Below, piece by piece: positions 1 to 8,371 of a stretch of DNA of 64,000 nucleotides; positions within the stretch are counted from its first letter, which is position 1, and each line of letters starts with the position of its first letter. The translations under genes and the position numbers were made by a program. The notes beneath the pieces are model-generated. The model did not search any database. It was given only the letters and a program-made list of their open reading frames with translations, and was not told the origin of the DNA. The stretch lies in contig CACGBT010000007.1 of NCBI GenBank assembly GCA_902571335.1, positions 1 through 64,000 on the forward strand. The letters run 5' to 3'. This DNA is from an uncultured Prochlorococcus sp. (GTDB taxonomy: Bacteria; Cyanobacteriota; Cyanobacteriia; PCC-6307; Cyanobiaceae).

Positions 1-2826
1 TAAATCAGCTCCTTTCCAGCCATATATCCTGTCTTTACCAGCTCTACCAAATAATTCATCATCTCCATCTTTTCCATAAAGTTTATTATCTCCAGCATTT
101 CCAATAAGCGTATTGTCTAAAGAATTACCAGAACCATTGATATTGGATGAGCCTGTAAGAGTTAGATTTTCTACATTTGCAGATGCAGTAAATGTAACTG
201 AGGAATAAATCAAATCAGTTCCTTCTCCAGATTTTTCTTTAACAAGATCACCTTTAGTATTTACGTAATAAGTATCATCACCTTTACCTCCTGTTAATAC
301 ATCATCATCATCTGTGCCATAGAGAATATTATCCTGGGAATTTCCAGTAATGTTATTTTCTAGACGATTATCTTCACTTAAATTTGGGGTTGATCCCCAA
401 CCATTAGCAAGCATTTGATCAGCACCATAAAAAATATGAAGTGGTTTTCCATTAACTGAATCCAAATCCCAACCTTTTAGATCCTGATCAAAATCAGTCG
501 CGAAAGCGAACATTCCCTTAAAATCAGTTCCTTTGCTTACATCCCATTCGCCAATATCTTGATTAAAAGAAGTCGCTCCAAAAAACATATAATCAAATCT
601 TTTACCATTACTTACATCCCAATCGCCAATGTCTTGATTAAAACTTGTAAAGATAAACATTCCTTCAAAATCATCTCCATTACTTACATCCCAATCACTA
701 ATATCTTGATTAAAAGAAGTCGCTCCAAAAAACATACTGTCAAATTCAATTCCACTACTTACATCCCAACCGCCTATATCTTGATTAAAAGATCTTGCGT
801 ATGCAAACATTTCGCTGAAATCTGTTCCACTGCTTACATCCCAATCGCCAATATCATGATTGAATTCAGTCGCTCCTTCAAACATTGAATTAAAACTAGT
901 TCCTTTGCTTACATCCCAGTCACTAATATCTTGATTGAATACAGAATTTCCATAACATAAGAACATCGCATGAAAGTTTGTCCCACTACTGACATCCCAA
1001 TCGCCAATATCTTGATTAAACGCTGATGCTTCAGAAAAAATAAATGAAAAATCAGTTCCTTTGCTTACATCCCAATCGCTAATATCTTGATTAAATGATG
1101 TTGCATCTTCAAATATCCCTGAAAAATCATTTCCATTACTTACATCCCAGTTACCTATATCAGAATTAAAAGTTGCTTTATCTCTAAAAAGACTAGAAAA
1201 ATCAGTTATCGCACTTACATCCCAATCATTAATTTCGCCATAAGTATTGGTTGCCGAAGACTCATCTGAAATCCATAAATCAACTGCAGTATCAAGTTCT
1301 GATCTACTTGTAAATCCGTATGAAGATGAACTCTCAGATAATGTTTCATTTCCACCTGATTCAGATGAAGAACCATTACTACTATCACTATTTGTAGTTT
1401 CTGCACTCCCACCTCCACTAAAATCAGAGATATTTGGTGTTGCTGACCACCCATTATCAAGCATTTGATCAGCACCATAAAAAATATTAAGTGGTTTTCC
1501 AATAATTGAATCCAAATCCCAATCTGTTAGATCCTGATCAAAATCAGTCGCGAAAGCAAACATTCCATCAAACTCATTTCCATTACTTACATCCCAGTTC
1601 CTAATATCTTGATTAAAAGAAGTCACTCCTATAAACATATAATCAAAATCTGTTCCATTACTTACATCCCAATCACTAATATCTTGATTAAAACTTGTTA
1701 GCCCGAAGACAGTTTCAAAATCAATTCCACTACTTACATCCCATTCGCCAATGTCTTGATTGAATTCAGTCGCTCCAAAAAACATTCCCTCAAAATCAGT
1801 TCCACTGCTTACATCCCAATCGCCAATATCTTGATCAAAATCAGTCGCGAAAGCGAACATTTCTTCAAAATCTTTTCCACTGCTTACATCCCAATCGCCA
1901 ATGTCTTGATCAAATACATACGCTTCATGAAACATTTCATCAAAATCTGTTCCACTGCTTACATCCCAATCGCCAATATCTTGATTAAATACATACGCAT
2001 TATGAAACATATATTCAAAATCTGTTCCACTGCTTACATCCCAGCTTCCAATATCTTGATTGAATGATGTTGCATCTTCAAACATCCCTGAAAAATCAGT
2101 TCCTTTACTTACATCCCAATCGCCAACATCTTGATTAAATGATGTTGCGTCTCTAAAAATCCCTGAAAAATCTGTTCCATTGCTTACATCCCAATCGCCA
2201 ATATCTTGATTAAATTCTGATGCACCTGAAAACACACTTTCTAAATTAGTTCCACTACTTACATCCCAATCGCCAATATCTTGATTGAATGATGTTGCAT
2301 CTGCAAACATACATTCAAAGCTTGATCCCTTACCTACATCCCATGAACCTAAATCTTGATTAAATTCTGATGTAATACTAAACATATATCCAAAATCAGT
2401 TCCTTTACTTACATCCCATTCACCAATATCTTGATTAAATATCTCAGCTCCCATAAACATATGACGAAAATCTGTTCCTTTACTTACATCCCATCCACCA
2501 ATATCTTGATTAAATGCTTTTGCATCTGAGAACATTAATGAGAAATCAGTACCTTTACTTACATCCCAATCGCCAATGTCTTGATTAAATCCTTCTGAAT
2601 CTTGAAACATTCTTCCAAAGTTTGTTCCACTACTTACATCCCAGTTACCTATATCAGAATTGAAAGTTGCTTTATCTCTAAAAAGACTAGAAAAATCTGT
2701 TATCGCGCTTACATCCCAGGTATTAATATCACCATAAGTATTGGTAGCCGAGGCTTCATCAGAAATCCACAAATCAACTGCAGTATTAAGTGCTGATCTA
2801 CTTGTAAATTCATATCCTGTAGACAT
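1..2826 (-). CDS. RTX surface protein with BspA/DUF285-type repeats (partial, 3' end outside window)
   Basis: The frame is open from an ATG at 2826 to the window edge (942 codons), so the C-terminus is missing. There is no N-terminal signal peptide. Module 1 (residues about 4-467) has 16 copies and module 2 (about 501-820) has 10 copies of a 25-residue repeat of the type WDVSSGTDFEGMF plus FNQDIG, which matches the BspA-like DUF285 surface repeat. Each module opens with the same cap (FTSRS, TAVDLWISDE) and closes with the same tail (YGADQML, NGW). A Ser/Gly/Glu-rich linker joins them at about 468-500. From residue about 830 come hemolysin-type calcium nonapeptides (GGKGDDTYY, GKDGDDELF, GRAGKDRIY) and a typical RTX spacer (NVENLTLTGS). 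I infer a type I secreted adhesin or surface protein. The binding target is unknown. Confidence 0.9.
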   Translation of the reverse strand, partial: MSTGYEFTSRSALNTAVDLWISDEASATNTYGDINTWDVSAITDFSSLFRDKATFNSDIGNWDVSSGTNFGRMFQDSEGFNQDIGDWDVSKGTDFSLMFSDAKAFNQDIGGWDVSKGTDFRHMFMGAEIFNQDIGEWDVSKGTDFGYMFSITSEFNQDLGSWDVGKGSSFECMFADATSFNQDIGDWDVSSGTNLESVFSGASEFNQDIGDWDVSNGTDFSGIFRDATSFNQDVGDWDVSKGTDFSGMFEDATSFNQDIGSWDVSSGTDFEYMFHNAYVFNQDIGDWDVSSGTDFDEMFHEAYVFDQDIGDWDVSSGKDFEEMFAFATDFDQDIGDWDVSSGTDFEGMFFGATEFNQDIGEWDVSSGIDFETVFGLTSFNQDISDWDVSNGTDFDYMFIGVTSFNQDIRNWDVSNGNEFDGMFAFATDFDQDLTDWDLDSIIGKPLNIFYGADQMLDNGWSATPNISDFSGGGSAETTNSDSSNGSSSESGGNETLSESSSSYGFTSRSELDTAVDLWISDESSATNTYGEINDWDVSAITDFSSLFRDKATFNSDIGNWDVSNGNDFSGIFEDATSFNQDISDWDVSKGTDFSFIFSEASAFNQDIGDWDVSSGTNFHAMFLCYGNSVFNQDISDWDVSKGTSFNSMFEGATEFNHDIGDWDVSSGTDFSEMFAYARSFNQDIGGWDVSSGIEFDSMFFGATSFNQDISDWDVSNGDDFEGMFIFTSFNQDIGDWDVSNGKRFDYMFFGATSFNQDIGEWDVSKGTDFKGMFAFATDFDQDLKGWDLDSVNGKPLHIFYGADQMLANGWGSTPNLSEDNRLENNITGNSQDNILYGTDDDDVLTGGKGDDTYYVNTKGDLVKEKSGEGTDLIYSSVTFTASANVENLTLTGSSNINGSGNSLDNTLIGNAGDNKLYGKDGDDELFGRAGKDRIYGWKGADL

Positions 2827-3221
2827 TATTAGTTAATACTTTAATTTCTATTTTAATAGGTGAAATTATATCATTTCCCCTCAAATCACTTTGTATCATT
2901 TGTTTTAAGTGTTAAATTATATAGTTTTTTCTAATTCTAGAACCTTAAAATCGTCTTCTTTTTGGAGGATTTATTAAAAGCTTCTGGTAATACCCATATG
3001 GAGTAATTTCTTTTTAATTTTGATCAACTGTCGATAAATTTTATTTAGATAATTACTAGAAGGCTCTACGTCTCAGGTACGATTCTGTCGACCCGACCAT
3101 TTAAAACCAAATTTATAATTATGAGTTTCTCAGACTCTAGTTTTAATTCTCTTAATTATGGCGTTTTTGTTTTGCATCAAAATCCCTCAAAAGAAATATT
3201 GTTAGCAGAAACAGAATGCCT
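2827..3221. other. Intergenic region upstream of the RTX gene
   Basis: This 395-bp stretch separates the start of the RTX gene from the stop of rluF. I see no convincing gene. A short GC-richer patch at about 3063-3103 can fold as a small hairpin (GGT and CGA pairing with TCG and ACC around a TTCTG loop, one bulged A). It has no T-run, so it does not look like a terminator. The promoter of the RTX gene must lie in the AT-rich part just above 2826. Confidence 0.4.
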
Positions 3222-3950
3222 TTATGATTTGTCAAATGTTTTTGAGGAATTTTTGAGTAATCCATTTAATTCTAGAAGTTCTTCTTTGGTAAGTTCGCGA
3301 TATTTTCCTGTTGGTACGTCTAACTTAATATTCATAATTCTTACACGCTTTAATTTTTTTACTCTGTAGCCTAAGTTCTCACACATTCTTCTAATCTGAC
3401 GGTTAAGACCTTGAGTAAGGATGATTTTAAATTTTTTTGGCCCTAATTTTTCTACGAAACAATTTTTAGTTATTGTATCTAGGATTTTAACTCCATTACT
3501 CATGCCTCGAATAAAGTCTCTATTAATAGGTCGATTAACGCTTACGATGTATTCTTTTTCATGATTGTTTCTCGCTCTAAGTATTTTATTTACGATATCG
3601 CCATCGTTGGTTAAAAGAATTAATCCTTCACTAAGCTTATCCAATCTTCCAATAGGAAAAATTCTTTTAGGGTATTTAATGAAATCTATAATATTGTCAG
3701 GTTCTACTTTTCTATCAGTTGTACAAACAACTCCTACAGGTTTATTAAAAGCTAAGTATGTATTATTTTGTTTTATTATTTTTCTAATTATTTGGCCTTC
3801 AACTTTAACTTGATCATTTTCCTTGACCTTGGCTCCCAATTCTGGGATTTCACCATTGATGGTTACTTTTCCTTCTTCAATAAGAGAATCTGCTACTCTT
3901 CTAGAACAGAAACCTACTTCACTTAAATATTTATTAATCCTTGCCGACAT
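3222..3950 (-). CDS. rluF: 23S rRNA pseudouridine synthase, RluF-like
   Basis: The 242-residue protein has an N-terminal S4 RNA-binding domain (residues 4-50, RINKYLSEVGFCSRR) and an RsuA/RluB/RluE/RluF-type catalytic domain. The catalytic motif GRLDKLSEGL at 101-110 contains the nucleophile Asp104. Blocks HEKEYIVSV (130-138), FIRGMSNGV and QGLNRQIRRMCENLGY match Escherichia coli RluF closely, better than RluB or RluE as I recall them. In E. coli RluF converts U2604 of 23S rRNA to pseudouridine and can also act on tRNA-Tyr; the target here is inferred. The E. coli enzyme has a basic C-terminal tail that is absent here. The family is sure, the RluF subtype likely. Confidence 0.88.
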   Translation of the reverse strand: MSARINKYLSEVGFCSRRVADSLIEEGKVTINGEIPELGAKVKENDQVKVEGQIIRKIIKQNNTYLAFNKPVGVVCTTDRKVEPDNIIDFIKYPKRIFPIGRLDKLSEGLILLTNDGDIVNKILRARNNHEKEYIVSVNRPINRDFIRGMSNGVKILDTITKNCFVEKLGPKKFKIILTQGLNRQIRRMCENLGYRVKKLKRVRIMNIKLDVPTGKYRELTKEELLELNGLLKNSSKTFDKS

Positions 3951-3972
3951 TTTGAAAACTCACCTTTCTATA

Positions 3973-4176
3973 TTATTTTAAATTTAATGGATTATATTTA
4001 TAGCTAATATAATTTTTTATACTATCAAGATCAATTTTTCTAAATTTTCTAATTTTTAATAATTTTTTCTTAAAGAGATAACTAAAGACTTTTTTTAAAA
4101 AATCTATGAATAAATAAATAGTAGTAATATGAATTTTAATATAAATTTTCACTTCTCTTCTTTTTGAATCAATCAA
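3973..4176 (-). CDS. Hypothetical small basic protein
   Basis: A 67-codon frame starts 22 bp upstream of rluF on the same strand. The product is Lys/Ile/Phe-rich with one possible hydrophobic stretch (TTIYLFIDFLKKVFSYLF) and many lysines. I recognise no family. Composition is close to what random AT-rich DNA would give, so it may be spurious. Confidence 0.3.
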   Translation of the reverse strand: MIDSKRREVKIYIKIHITTIYLFIDFLKKVFSYLFKKKLLKIRKFRKIDLDSIKNYISYKYNPLNLK

Positions 4177-4210
4177 CTATTAAGATAATAATCTGGTCAA
4201 AGATTTAACT

Positions 4211-4381
4211 TTAATTATGCTTTTGAACTTTTGATTTTCTAGTTCCTCCGTAAGAATACTCGTTTTCTTTTGAAACAATAAGCCAACACTTTTTACAACA
4301 AAAAATCCAATCTTTGTAATTTATAGATCTTACCCTGTAATGAATACCATCTAATTTGCTGCATAAATCGCACTTCTTCAT
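4211..4381 (-). CDS. Small zinc-ribbon-like protein (56 aa)
   Basis: ATG at 4381 reads through to TAA at 4211. The protein begins MKKCDLCSKLDG and has a second cysteine group FCCKKCW at about residues 27-33, followed by a basic tail (GGTRKSKVQKHN). The two CxxC pairs about 25 residues apart suggest a single metal-binding ribbon, with possible nucleic-acid or protein binding. Function is unknown. The regular cysteine spacing makes a real gene likely although it is short. Confidence 0.65.
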   Translation of the reverse strand: MKKCDLCSKLDGIHYRVRSINYKDWIFCCKKCWLIVSKENEYSYGGTRKSKVQKHN

Positions 4382-4435
4382 TTATTTAGTAAGTATTTGA
4401 TCAAGATAGTTGGCATATAAAACATTATTCATTTG

Positions 4436-4639
4436 TTAGCTCAAAGGAATATAAGTTAACAACATTAGGATTTCTTTCTCATCATTTTTAGAAATTACAT
4501 ATTGAGAATTTTGTTGCTTAACCCATAATTTACATTCTCCAAATGAGGGATAATTTGGCTCTTTATCGGTTATCCAATCAGCTAATCTGTGAAATAATTC
4601 TTTTTTAAATTCTTTATTCAAAATAAAAAAAAGTATCAA
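4436..4639 (-). CDS. Conserved-looking hypothetical protein (67 aa)
   Basis: The product has a hydrophobic N-terminus (MILFFILNKEF), then a soluble part containing LADWITDKEPNYPSFGECKLWVKQQ. The aromatic and charged pattern looks like true coding sequence, and this type of small protein is common in Prochlorococcus. The real start may be internal, since the first ten residues derive from A/T-rich DNA. I know no function. Confidence 0.5.
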   Translation of the reverse strand: MILFFILNKEFKKELFHRLADWITDKEPNYPSFGECKLWVKQQNSQYVISKNDEKEILMLLTYIPLS

Positions 4640-4784
4640 TGAATTTCAATTTTAAAAAAAAACTACGTCCTTAGTTGGTAAAAAGTAATTAAATTTACTT
4701 ACTCAGTAATGAAATTCATCAATATAAATCAAAACCATAAATAATTCCTATAGATACTATTGCTGGAACGAGAAAGCTTTTTAT

Positions 4785-5423
4785 TTAAAACAAACTCATT
4801 TGATCAGTTTCCTTTTTCTCTACATCTTCCACTAGCCAACCATCAGGTGACCAACCCAACATCATTGGAAGTAAACCTTTTAATTCATCAGTATCTTTAA
4901 CCTGCTCTGTCCATTGCTCCTCATATCCCTTAGGGATAATTACAGGCATGCGGTTATGTAAAGGTTTAACTAATTCATTTGGTTCAGTTGTTAAAACGCA
5001 GCAACTCTCAAGTTCTGCTCCATCTGGTGAGGTCCACTTACTCCAAATTCCTCCCAACCAAAAAGTCTCATAATTCGCTTTTCGAACACGATATTTTTTT
5101 TCAAAAAAACCGCTCGCAGGTATTAGGCACCTTTTTTGTTTCCAACTTCCACTAAATAATTTTTTTTCTTCTACGGTTTCCGATCTGGCATTAAATGGCC
5201 TTGGTCTCTCTTTATCAAATGGGTCTCTCGCCCAAGAAGAAATAAAGCCCCATGTCATAAAAGTAGTTTTAATTCTTCCTTCGTTTTTAATTACTAGCAC
5301 AGGATCATTAGGTCTTATTATATTTTGAGTCTCATATTTAGAATCAAGTCCACTTGGATAGTCTTGTTTCAAAACTGTTGGCAACTTCTCAAATTCAGTT
5401 TTCAGCTCAAATCTTCCGCACAT
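4785..5423 (-). CDS. SRAP-family abasic-site DNA-protein crosslink protein (YedK/HMCES-like)
   Basis: The 212-residue protein starts MCGRFELKTEF. The invariant Cys2 becomes the N-terminus after Met removal and forms a thiazolidine bond with abasic sites in single-stranded DNA in the known family. The other expected active-site residues are visible: Asn78 in FNARSET, Glu108 in PASGFFE, and His156 in LHNRMPVII. Length is normal for bacterial YedK-type proteins. It protects abasic sites at replication forks. The gene stands alone, on the same strand as the small genes downstream of it. Confidence in the family is high; no regulation can be read. Confidence 0.93.
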   Translation of the reverse strand: MCGRFELKTEFEKLPTVLKQDYPSGLDSKYETQNIIRPNDPVLVIKNEGRIKTTFMTWGFISSWARDPFDKERPRPFNARSETVEEKKLFSGSWKQKRCLIPASGFFEKKYRVRKANYETFWLGGIWSKWTSPDGAELESCCVLTTEPNELVKPLHNRMPVIIPKGYEEQWTEQVKDTDELKGLLPMMLGWSPDGWLVEDVEKKETDQMSLF

Positions 5424-5611
5424 TGATTTTTAAAATATTTTAAAAACTCACTTAAAAAACACAGTAAATTTACCTTATGTTAGATCTATTTTCAGTTTTC
5501 TCAAAAAAACATTATTTGATCGTAGAAAATTTAACATCTAAATAATTAAAAGAAAATATAGATATTCAAAAAGCTTCCTCAAATTTAATTTTAATATTTC
5601 AAAATTAAAAC

Positions 5612-5755
5612 ATGACAGATCCAATTCTTTATTTATCTATGTTACTAGGGCTTGGAGGAGTTTATGTATTAATCTCTTCCTTTCATGATGATGACGATGA
5701 TGATGATGGAGAAAAATATATCTATAATCTCCAACATACTAATTTGGCTGGCTAG
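5612..5755 (+). CDS. Small single-span membrane protein with poly-Asp run (47 aa)
   Basis: ATG at 5612, TAG at 5753-5755. Residues about 4-22 form one hydrophobic helix (ILYLSMLLGLGGVYVLI). A run of seven aspartates follows directly, then a short polar tail. The acid run after the helix suggests the tail lies on the cytoplasmic side or binds cations. No known family. The codon pattern and clean start support a real micro-gene. Confidence 0.5.
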   Translation: MTDPILYLSMLLGLGGVYVLISSFHDDDDDDDGEKYIYNLQHTNLAG

Positions 5756-6007
5756 TTGATGTGTTTATAAAACATTAGGTTATAAGGGAAAGTTACTTTC
5801 GCAAACAAGATCCAATCGTATAAGAGATTTATAAGGTTAGAGGGAAATTATATTTGTTTTGTTGGAATATATTGAACTATTATATTCATTTTTAAATTTA
5901 GTTGTTGGTCCTCTATCCGTATATGTTTGTGCCTTAAACCGTACATTCTTATTAGTCGGTTAATGAGCATAACTAGTTAGAACTTAGTGGTAACAGAAAT
6001 AAAGTAA

Positions 6008-6193
6008 ATGCCTTCAACACCGATCAAATCTTGTAATAAATATGTGCTGAGTTACAAAGATTCATTAAATAAGACACATGAAGTTGGCTTCTACGCACGA
6101 GATGCATACGATTGCCTAATGCTTGCGAGAGAATTCAACTCTTACGTACATGACAACCCAGGATCTGTAATCAGAATCCAACAAAAATTTTAA
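6008..6193 (+). CDS. Conserved-looking hypothetical protein (61 aa)
   Basis: The soluble 61-residue product contains YVLSYKDSLNKTHEVGFYARDAYDCLMLAREFN. It has the look of a small alpha/beta protein with a strand-helix core. It precedes the 54-codon gene at 6205 by 11 bp and may share its transcript. No family recognised. Confidence 0.6.
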   Translation: MPSTPIKSCNKYVLSYKDSLNKTHEVGFYARDAYDCLMLAREFNSYVHDNPGSVIRIQQKF

Positions 6194-6204
6194 GGGAATT
6201 AATT

Positions 6205-6369
6205 ATGAATTTAAAAAGATCACCATTCGCAATTCAAGATAAAAATGCAAGAGATCTTGATAATACAAAAGATTATCCAACAATTGCAGATTTAATGAGA
6301 GAACAGAAAGCTCCACATGAGGACGGAAATACAGTGCACCATCGGAGAGATTTAGACTCTCTCGGTTAG
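6205..6369 (+). CDS. Hypothetical hydrophilic protein (54 aa)
   Basis: ATG at 6205 is preceded by AAGGGAATT, a usable ribosome-binding site. The product is charged and has no membrane segment (MNLKRSPFAIQDKNARDL, then ADLMREQKAPHEDGNTVHHR). It sits 11 bp after the 61-residue gene and is probably co-transcribed with it. Function unknown. Confidence 0.55.
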   Translation: MNLKRSPFAIQDKNARDLDNTKDYPTIADLMREQKAPHEDGNTVHHRRDLDSLG

Positions 6370-6460
6370 TTTACGATAATTGCTATTTACTAATTTTTAA
6401 AAATCAAAGATCATGATTAATGCCATTTGCGATTCATTCATAAGGTAATATTTTTCTTCT

Positions 6461-6625
6461 TTAAGTTTTTTTAAGCTCAGAAGGCATATTTGCAATATCT
6501 TTTTTTATTGCATCAATGACATCTTTAAACTTTTTAGGTTCAGCTAAAAGCAATTTTATTAAATTGTATTGCCTTTCAATTTCTTGAGAATAAAATTTTT
6601 CCCGTAAAAAATGGGTATTACCATT
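6461..6625 (-). pseudogene. Possible gene remnant without a start codon
   Basis: A protein-like frame (54 codons) runs from just after an in-frame TAA to the stop at 6461-6463. It reads FYSQEIERQYNLIKLLLAEP, then KKFKDVIDAIKKDIANMP, an amphipathic helical pattern. There is no ATG or GTG in frame, and the first TTG is deep inside. I infer the C-terminal half of a small helical protein whose 5' part is lost or frameshifted. It could also be chance. Confidence 0.3.
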
Positions 6626-6665
6626 TTATTTTAGATCAACCGTCAAACACTCAAAAGATTAACTA

Positions 6666-6977
6666 TTAGTTGGAGGCTGCAGCAATTTCTTTATGAACGG
6701 AAAGAAATTCTTTATCCGTCAAAACTGGTGTAACTTCAATTTCTACGCCAAAATTATCGACCCAGATACTACTCCATTTCCAAATGTTCTGATGGTTTGA
6801 AGATTCAACTATTGCCCAACCATTAGCTCCCTCTGGATTTACTACTCTATTAAGAACTTTAAACCCATCAAATTCATCACCTTCGCATCCTCCTTCCACA
6901 AATCCCGCAAATGCTTCGGCCCCTTGCATATGACTTTCTTGATCTGGGAATTGCCAGTGTACGATGTAAGTTTGCAT
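6666..6977 (-). CDS. DUF3303 family protein
   Basis: The 103-residue protein begins MQTYIVHWQFPDQESH and contains GAEAFAGFVEGGCEGDEFDGF and GWAIVESSNHQNIWKWSSIW. This matches the small DUF3303 family of marine bacteria and cyanobacteria, which has a ferredoxin-like fold with no assigned function. Full length for the family. A monocistronic gene as far as I can see. Confidence 0.78.
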   Translation of the reverse strand: MQTYIVHWQFPDQESHMQGAEAFAGFVEGGCEGDEFDGFKVLNRVVNPEGANGWAIVESSNHQNIWKWSSIWVDNFGVEIEVTPVLTDKEFLSVHKEIAAASN

Positions 6978-7083
6978 GAATAAAATTATTTATCTAATTA
7001 TTAATTATCTAATTTAAAAATTAAATAAAAAGTCTTTAAACACTAATTAAAAAGGCTTAAGCCTGAAAAGCAAAATACCAAAA

Positions 7084-7269
7084 AAAAAGACTCTTACGAG
7101 CCTAGGTGATGGGGACTCCTATAATGACAAATTAAACAGAAACAAACAACCCCATCAATAGGTAATTTTAAATACTTACAAACACCATATGTAGTGCTAG
7201 GATTCTAAAAAGGCTGGGTGATGGGGATTATCCCGCTTTTGATTGGGGCGAAGCTAACGCCCTTTTTTT
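7084..7269 (+). ncRNA. Candidate small RNA or leader with alternative hairpins
   Basis: The 573-bp gap between 6978 and 7550 has no gene but holds a structured element. The 11-mer GGTGATGGGGA occurs at 7105-7115 and again at 7217-7227. Between them, CCCCATCA at 7151-7158 is complementary to TGATGGGG in both copies. With copy 1 the pairing extends (CCTA at 7101-7104 with TAGG at 7160-7163). The element ends in an intrinsic terminator at 7246-7269. This arrangement suits an sRNA or an attenuator. No promoter was confirmed and no known family recognised. The rest of the gap shows nothing firm. Confidence 0.4.
7246..7269 (+). terminator. Intrinsic terminator
   Basis: GGGCG (7246-7250), loop AAGCTAA, CGCCC (7258-7262), then seven T. 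GC stem in an otherwise AT-rich gap, oriented for plus-strand transcription. Confidence 0.75.
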
Positions 7270-7550
7270 ATTGAAAAATTTACTTTAATCAATAAAACCA
7301 AATCGAGTATTTAAGTATTTAAACCCTTTGAAAATAGTTAAAAGAAATTCTTCTATTATTAATGAAATTCTAATCTCTTATGGTTGTGTTTTTAAGCGAT
7401 CAAGTAAGCCAATTATAAAAGGTTCTAGGGTTGTAAATCTATAGAAGAAGCAAGAAACGAATAAACAAAAAAGGTGGATAGGTACTTTACCTAAAATTTG
7501 ACTTTATTAAAAATTAGTTGCTAGATAAGCTTCATAATGAAAGATTAACC

Positions 7551-7718
7551 ATGCAAAAAGACATTTATTCGAATATTAAAGATTCAGATGCTATGGAGAG
7601 TTTTTTTGAATGTATAACTTCTTGAAGTATCAATAGTGAGGGAGTAGATTGCGCCACAGCATGTTATGTAAAACATTTTGAACCAAACAATATTGATTAC
7701 CCTTTAAAATTTTCATAA
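7551..7718 (+). pseudogene. Small cysteine-containing protein interrupted by in-frame TGA
   Basis: ATG at 7551 reads 24 codons ending FFECITS, then TGA at 7623-7625, then continues in the same frame for 30 codons (SINSEGVDCATACYVKHF) to TAA at 7716-7718. The join FFECITS-TGA-SINSEG with CATACY resembles small Prochlorococcus proteins having a CxxxC ... CxxxC pattern, where a Cys (TGT/TGC) would stand at the TGA. The simplest reading is a one-base nonsense mutation. Readthrough or recoding is not excluded. Confidence 0.55.
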
Positions 7719-7751
7719 GCAACGTTGATAGATAATTGTTATGTTTTATTG

Positions 7752-7865
7752 ATGTTATTTCCACCTCCTCAAGTTATTTTTGGTCTATTGCTTTTATCTA
7801 TAGCAGTAGTTTTAATTTGGGATATTAGATACAACCCTTTTGGAGAAGACGAAGATGGTATTTAA
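7752..7865 (+). CDS. Small single-span membrane protein (37 aa)
   Basis: ATG at 7752, TAA at 7863-7865. PPPQVIFGLLLLSIAVVLIW forms one transmembrane helix, followed by a short acidic tail ending GEDEDGI. No family known. A clean hydrophobic-then-acid layout like the 47-residue protein at 5612, which hints at a shared membrane-tail design. Confidence 0.5.
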   Translation: MLFPPPQVIFGLLLLSIAVVLIWDIRYNPFGEDEDGI

Positions 7866-7868
7866 TCT

Positions 7869-7997
7869 TCAACTAGGGAGCTGATTTGTTGGTGGTGCAT
7901 GAAATCGCCTTTTCTTTCTTTTGAGTCTTTTGTAAGCAACTAAAGATCCTAGTAATAACAATGTAACAGCTATTGAATTAATCACATCAAATACCAT
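7869..7997 (-). CDS. Small single-span membrane protein with basic tail (42 aa)
   Basis: ATG at 7997, TGA at 7871-7869. One helix (INSIAVTLLLLGSLVAY) is followed by a strongly basic stretch (KRLKRKKRR). The positive tail predicts a cytoplasmic C-terminus. It is convergent with the 37-residue gene at 7752, with only 3 bp between their stop codons. No function known. Confidence 0.5.
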   Translation of the reverse strand: MVFDVINSIAVTLLLLGSLVAYKRLKRKKRRFHAPPTNQLPS

Positions 7998-8170
7998 TTA
8001 TACATATAAAAACAAATATGTTCTAAATATCAATGATTAAAAATTATTTTTTTAAAAAGTACTTAATTATGCACTAATTTTTAATATTCAGCTGTAACAA
8101 TAGATTTGCAAAACCACCAAGGAGAAATGCTTTTTTAACCATAAATAATTGCTATGCAATTAAGAATAAA

Positions 8171-8275
8171 TCACTTTTTCTTATTTCTCATTTGATACTG
8201 CAAAATAGCTTTGAGGTGTTGAACTTCTTTTTCTAAACTATCAATTCTTTTTTCTAGTTCTTCATTAGTTGCCAT
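8171..8275 (-). CDS. Short coiled-coil peptide (34 aa)
   Basis: ATG at 8275, TGA at 8173-8171. The peptide (MATNEELEKRIDSLEKEVQ, then HLKAILQYQMRNKKK) shows a clear heptad pattern with Ile/Leu/Val at a and d positions, so it probably forms a dimeric coiled coil, as seen in SlyX-like or YbgF-N-like helices. No membrane segment. Likely a real micro-gene because of the regular heptads. Confidence 0.5.
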   Translation of the reverse strand: MATNEELEKRIDSLEKEVQHLKAILQYQMRNKKK

Positions 8276-8371
8276 ATTTTTGAGAGATAAATTCCTTGAT
8301 ATTTATATTATTAAAAAAAGTAACTTGTTACCCATATCAAATTATAAATAAGTATTAGGGCCTATTGATGG

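Noticed and set aside
559-2796. Plus-strand frames with repeated YIP-type peptides across the RTX gene
   Set aside because: They are antisense readings of the 75-bp repeats, which keep all frames open because the period is a multiple of three. The minus-strand frame has known domains.
1-2826. CRISPR array, suggested by regular repeats of about 75 bp
   Set aside because: The repeats have no spacers, vary at codon level and encode a protein domain; no cas genes nearby.
3063-3103. Possible tRNA or split tmRNA fragment in a GC-richer patch
   Set aside because: I could not build a T-arm plus acceptor stem or a CCA-ended cloverleaf; only one weak hairpin fits.
3121-3369. An 82-codon plus-strand frame at the end of rluF
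   Set aside because: Its second half is antisense to the conserved C-terminus of rluF and no family pattern is seen in the first half.
7330-7500. Protein-like reading (YGCVFKRSSKPIIKGSRVVN) interrupted by TAG
   Set aside because: No start codon and no family match; could be another remnant but the evidence is too thin.
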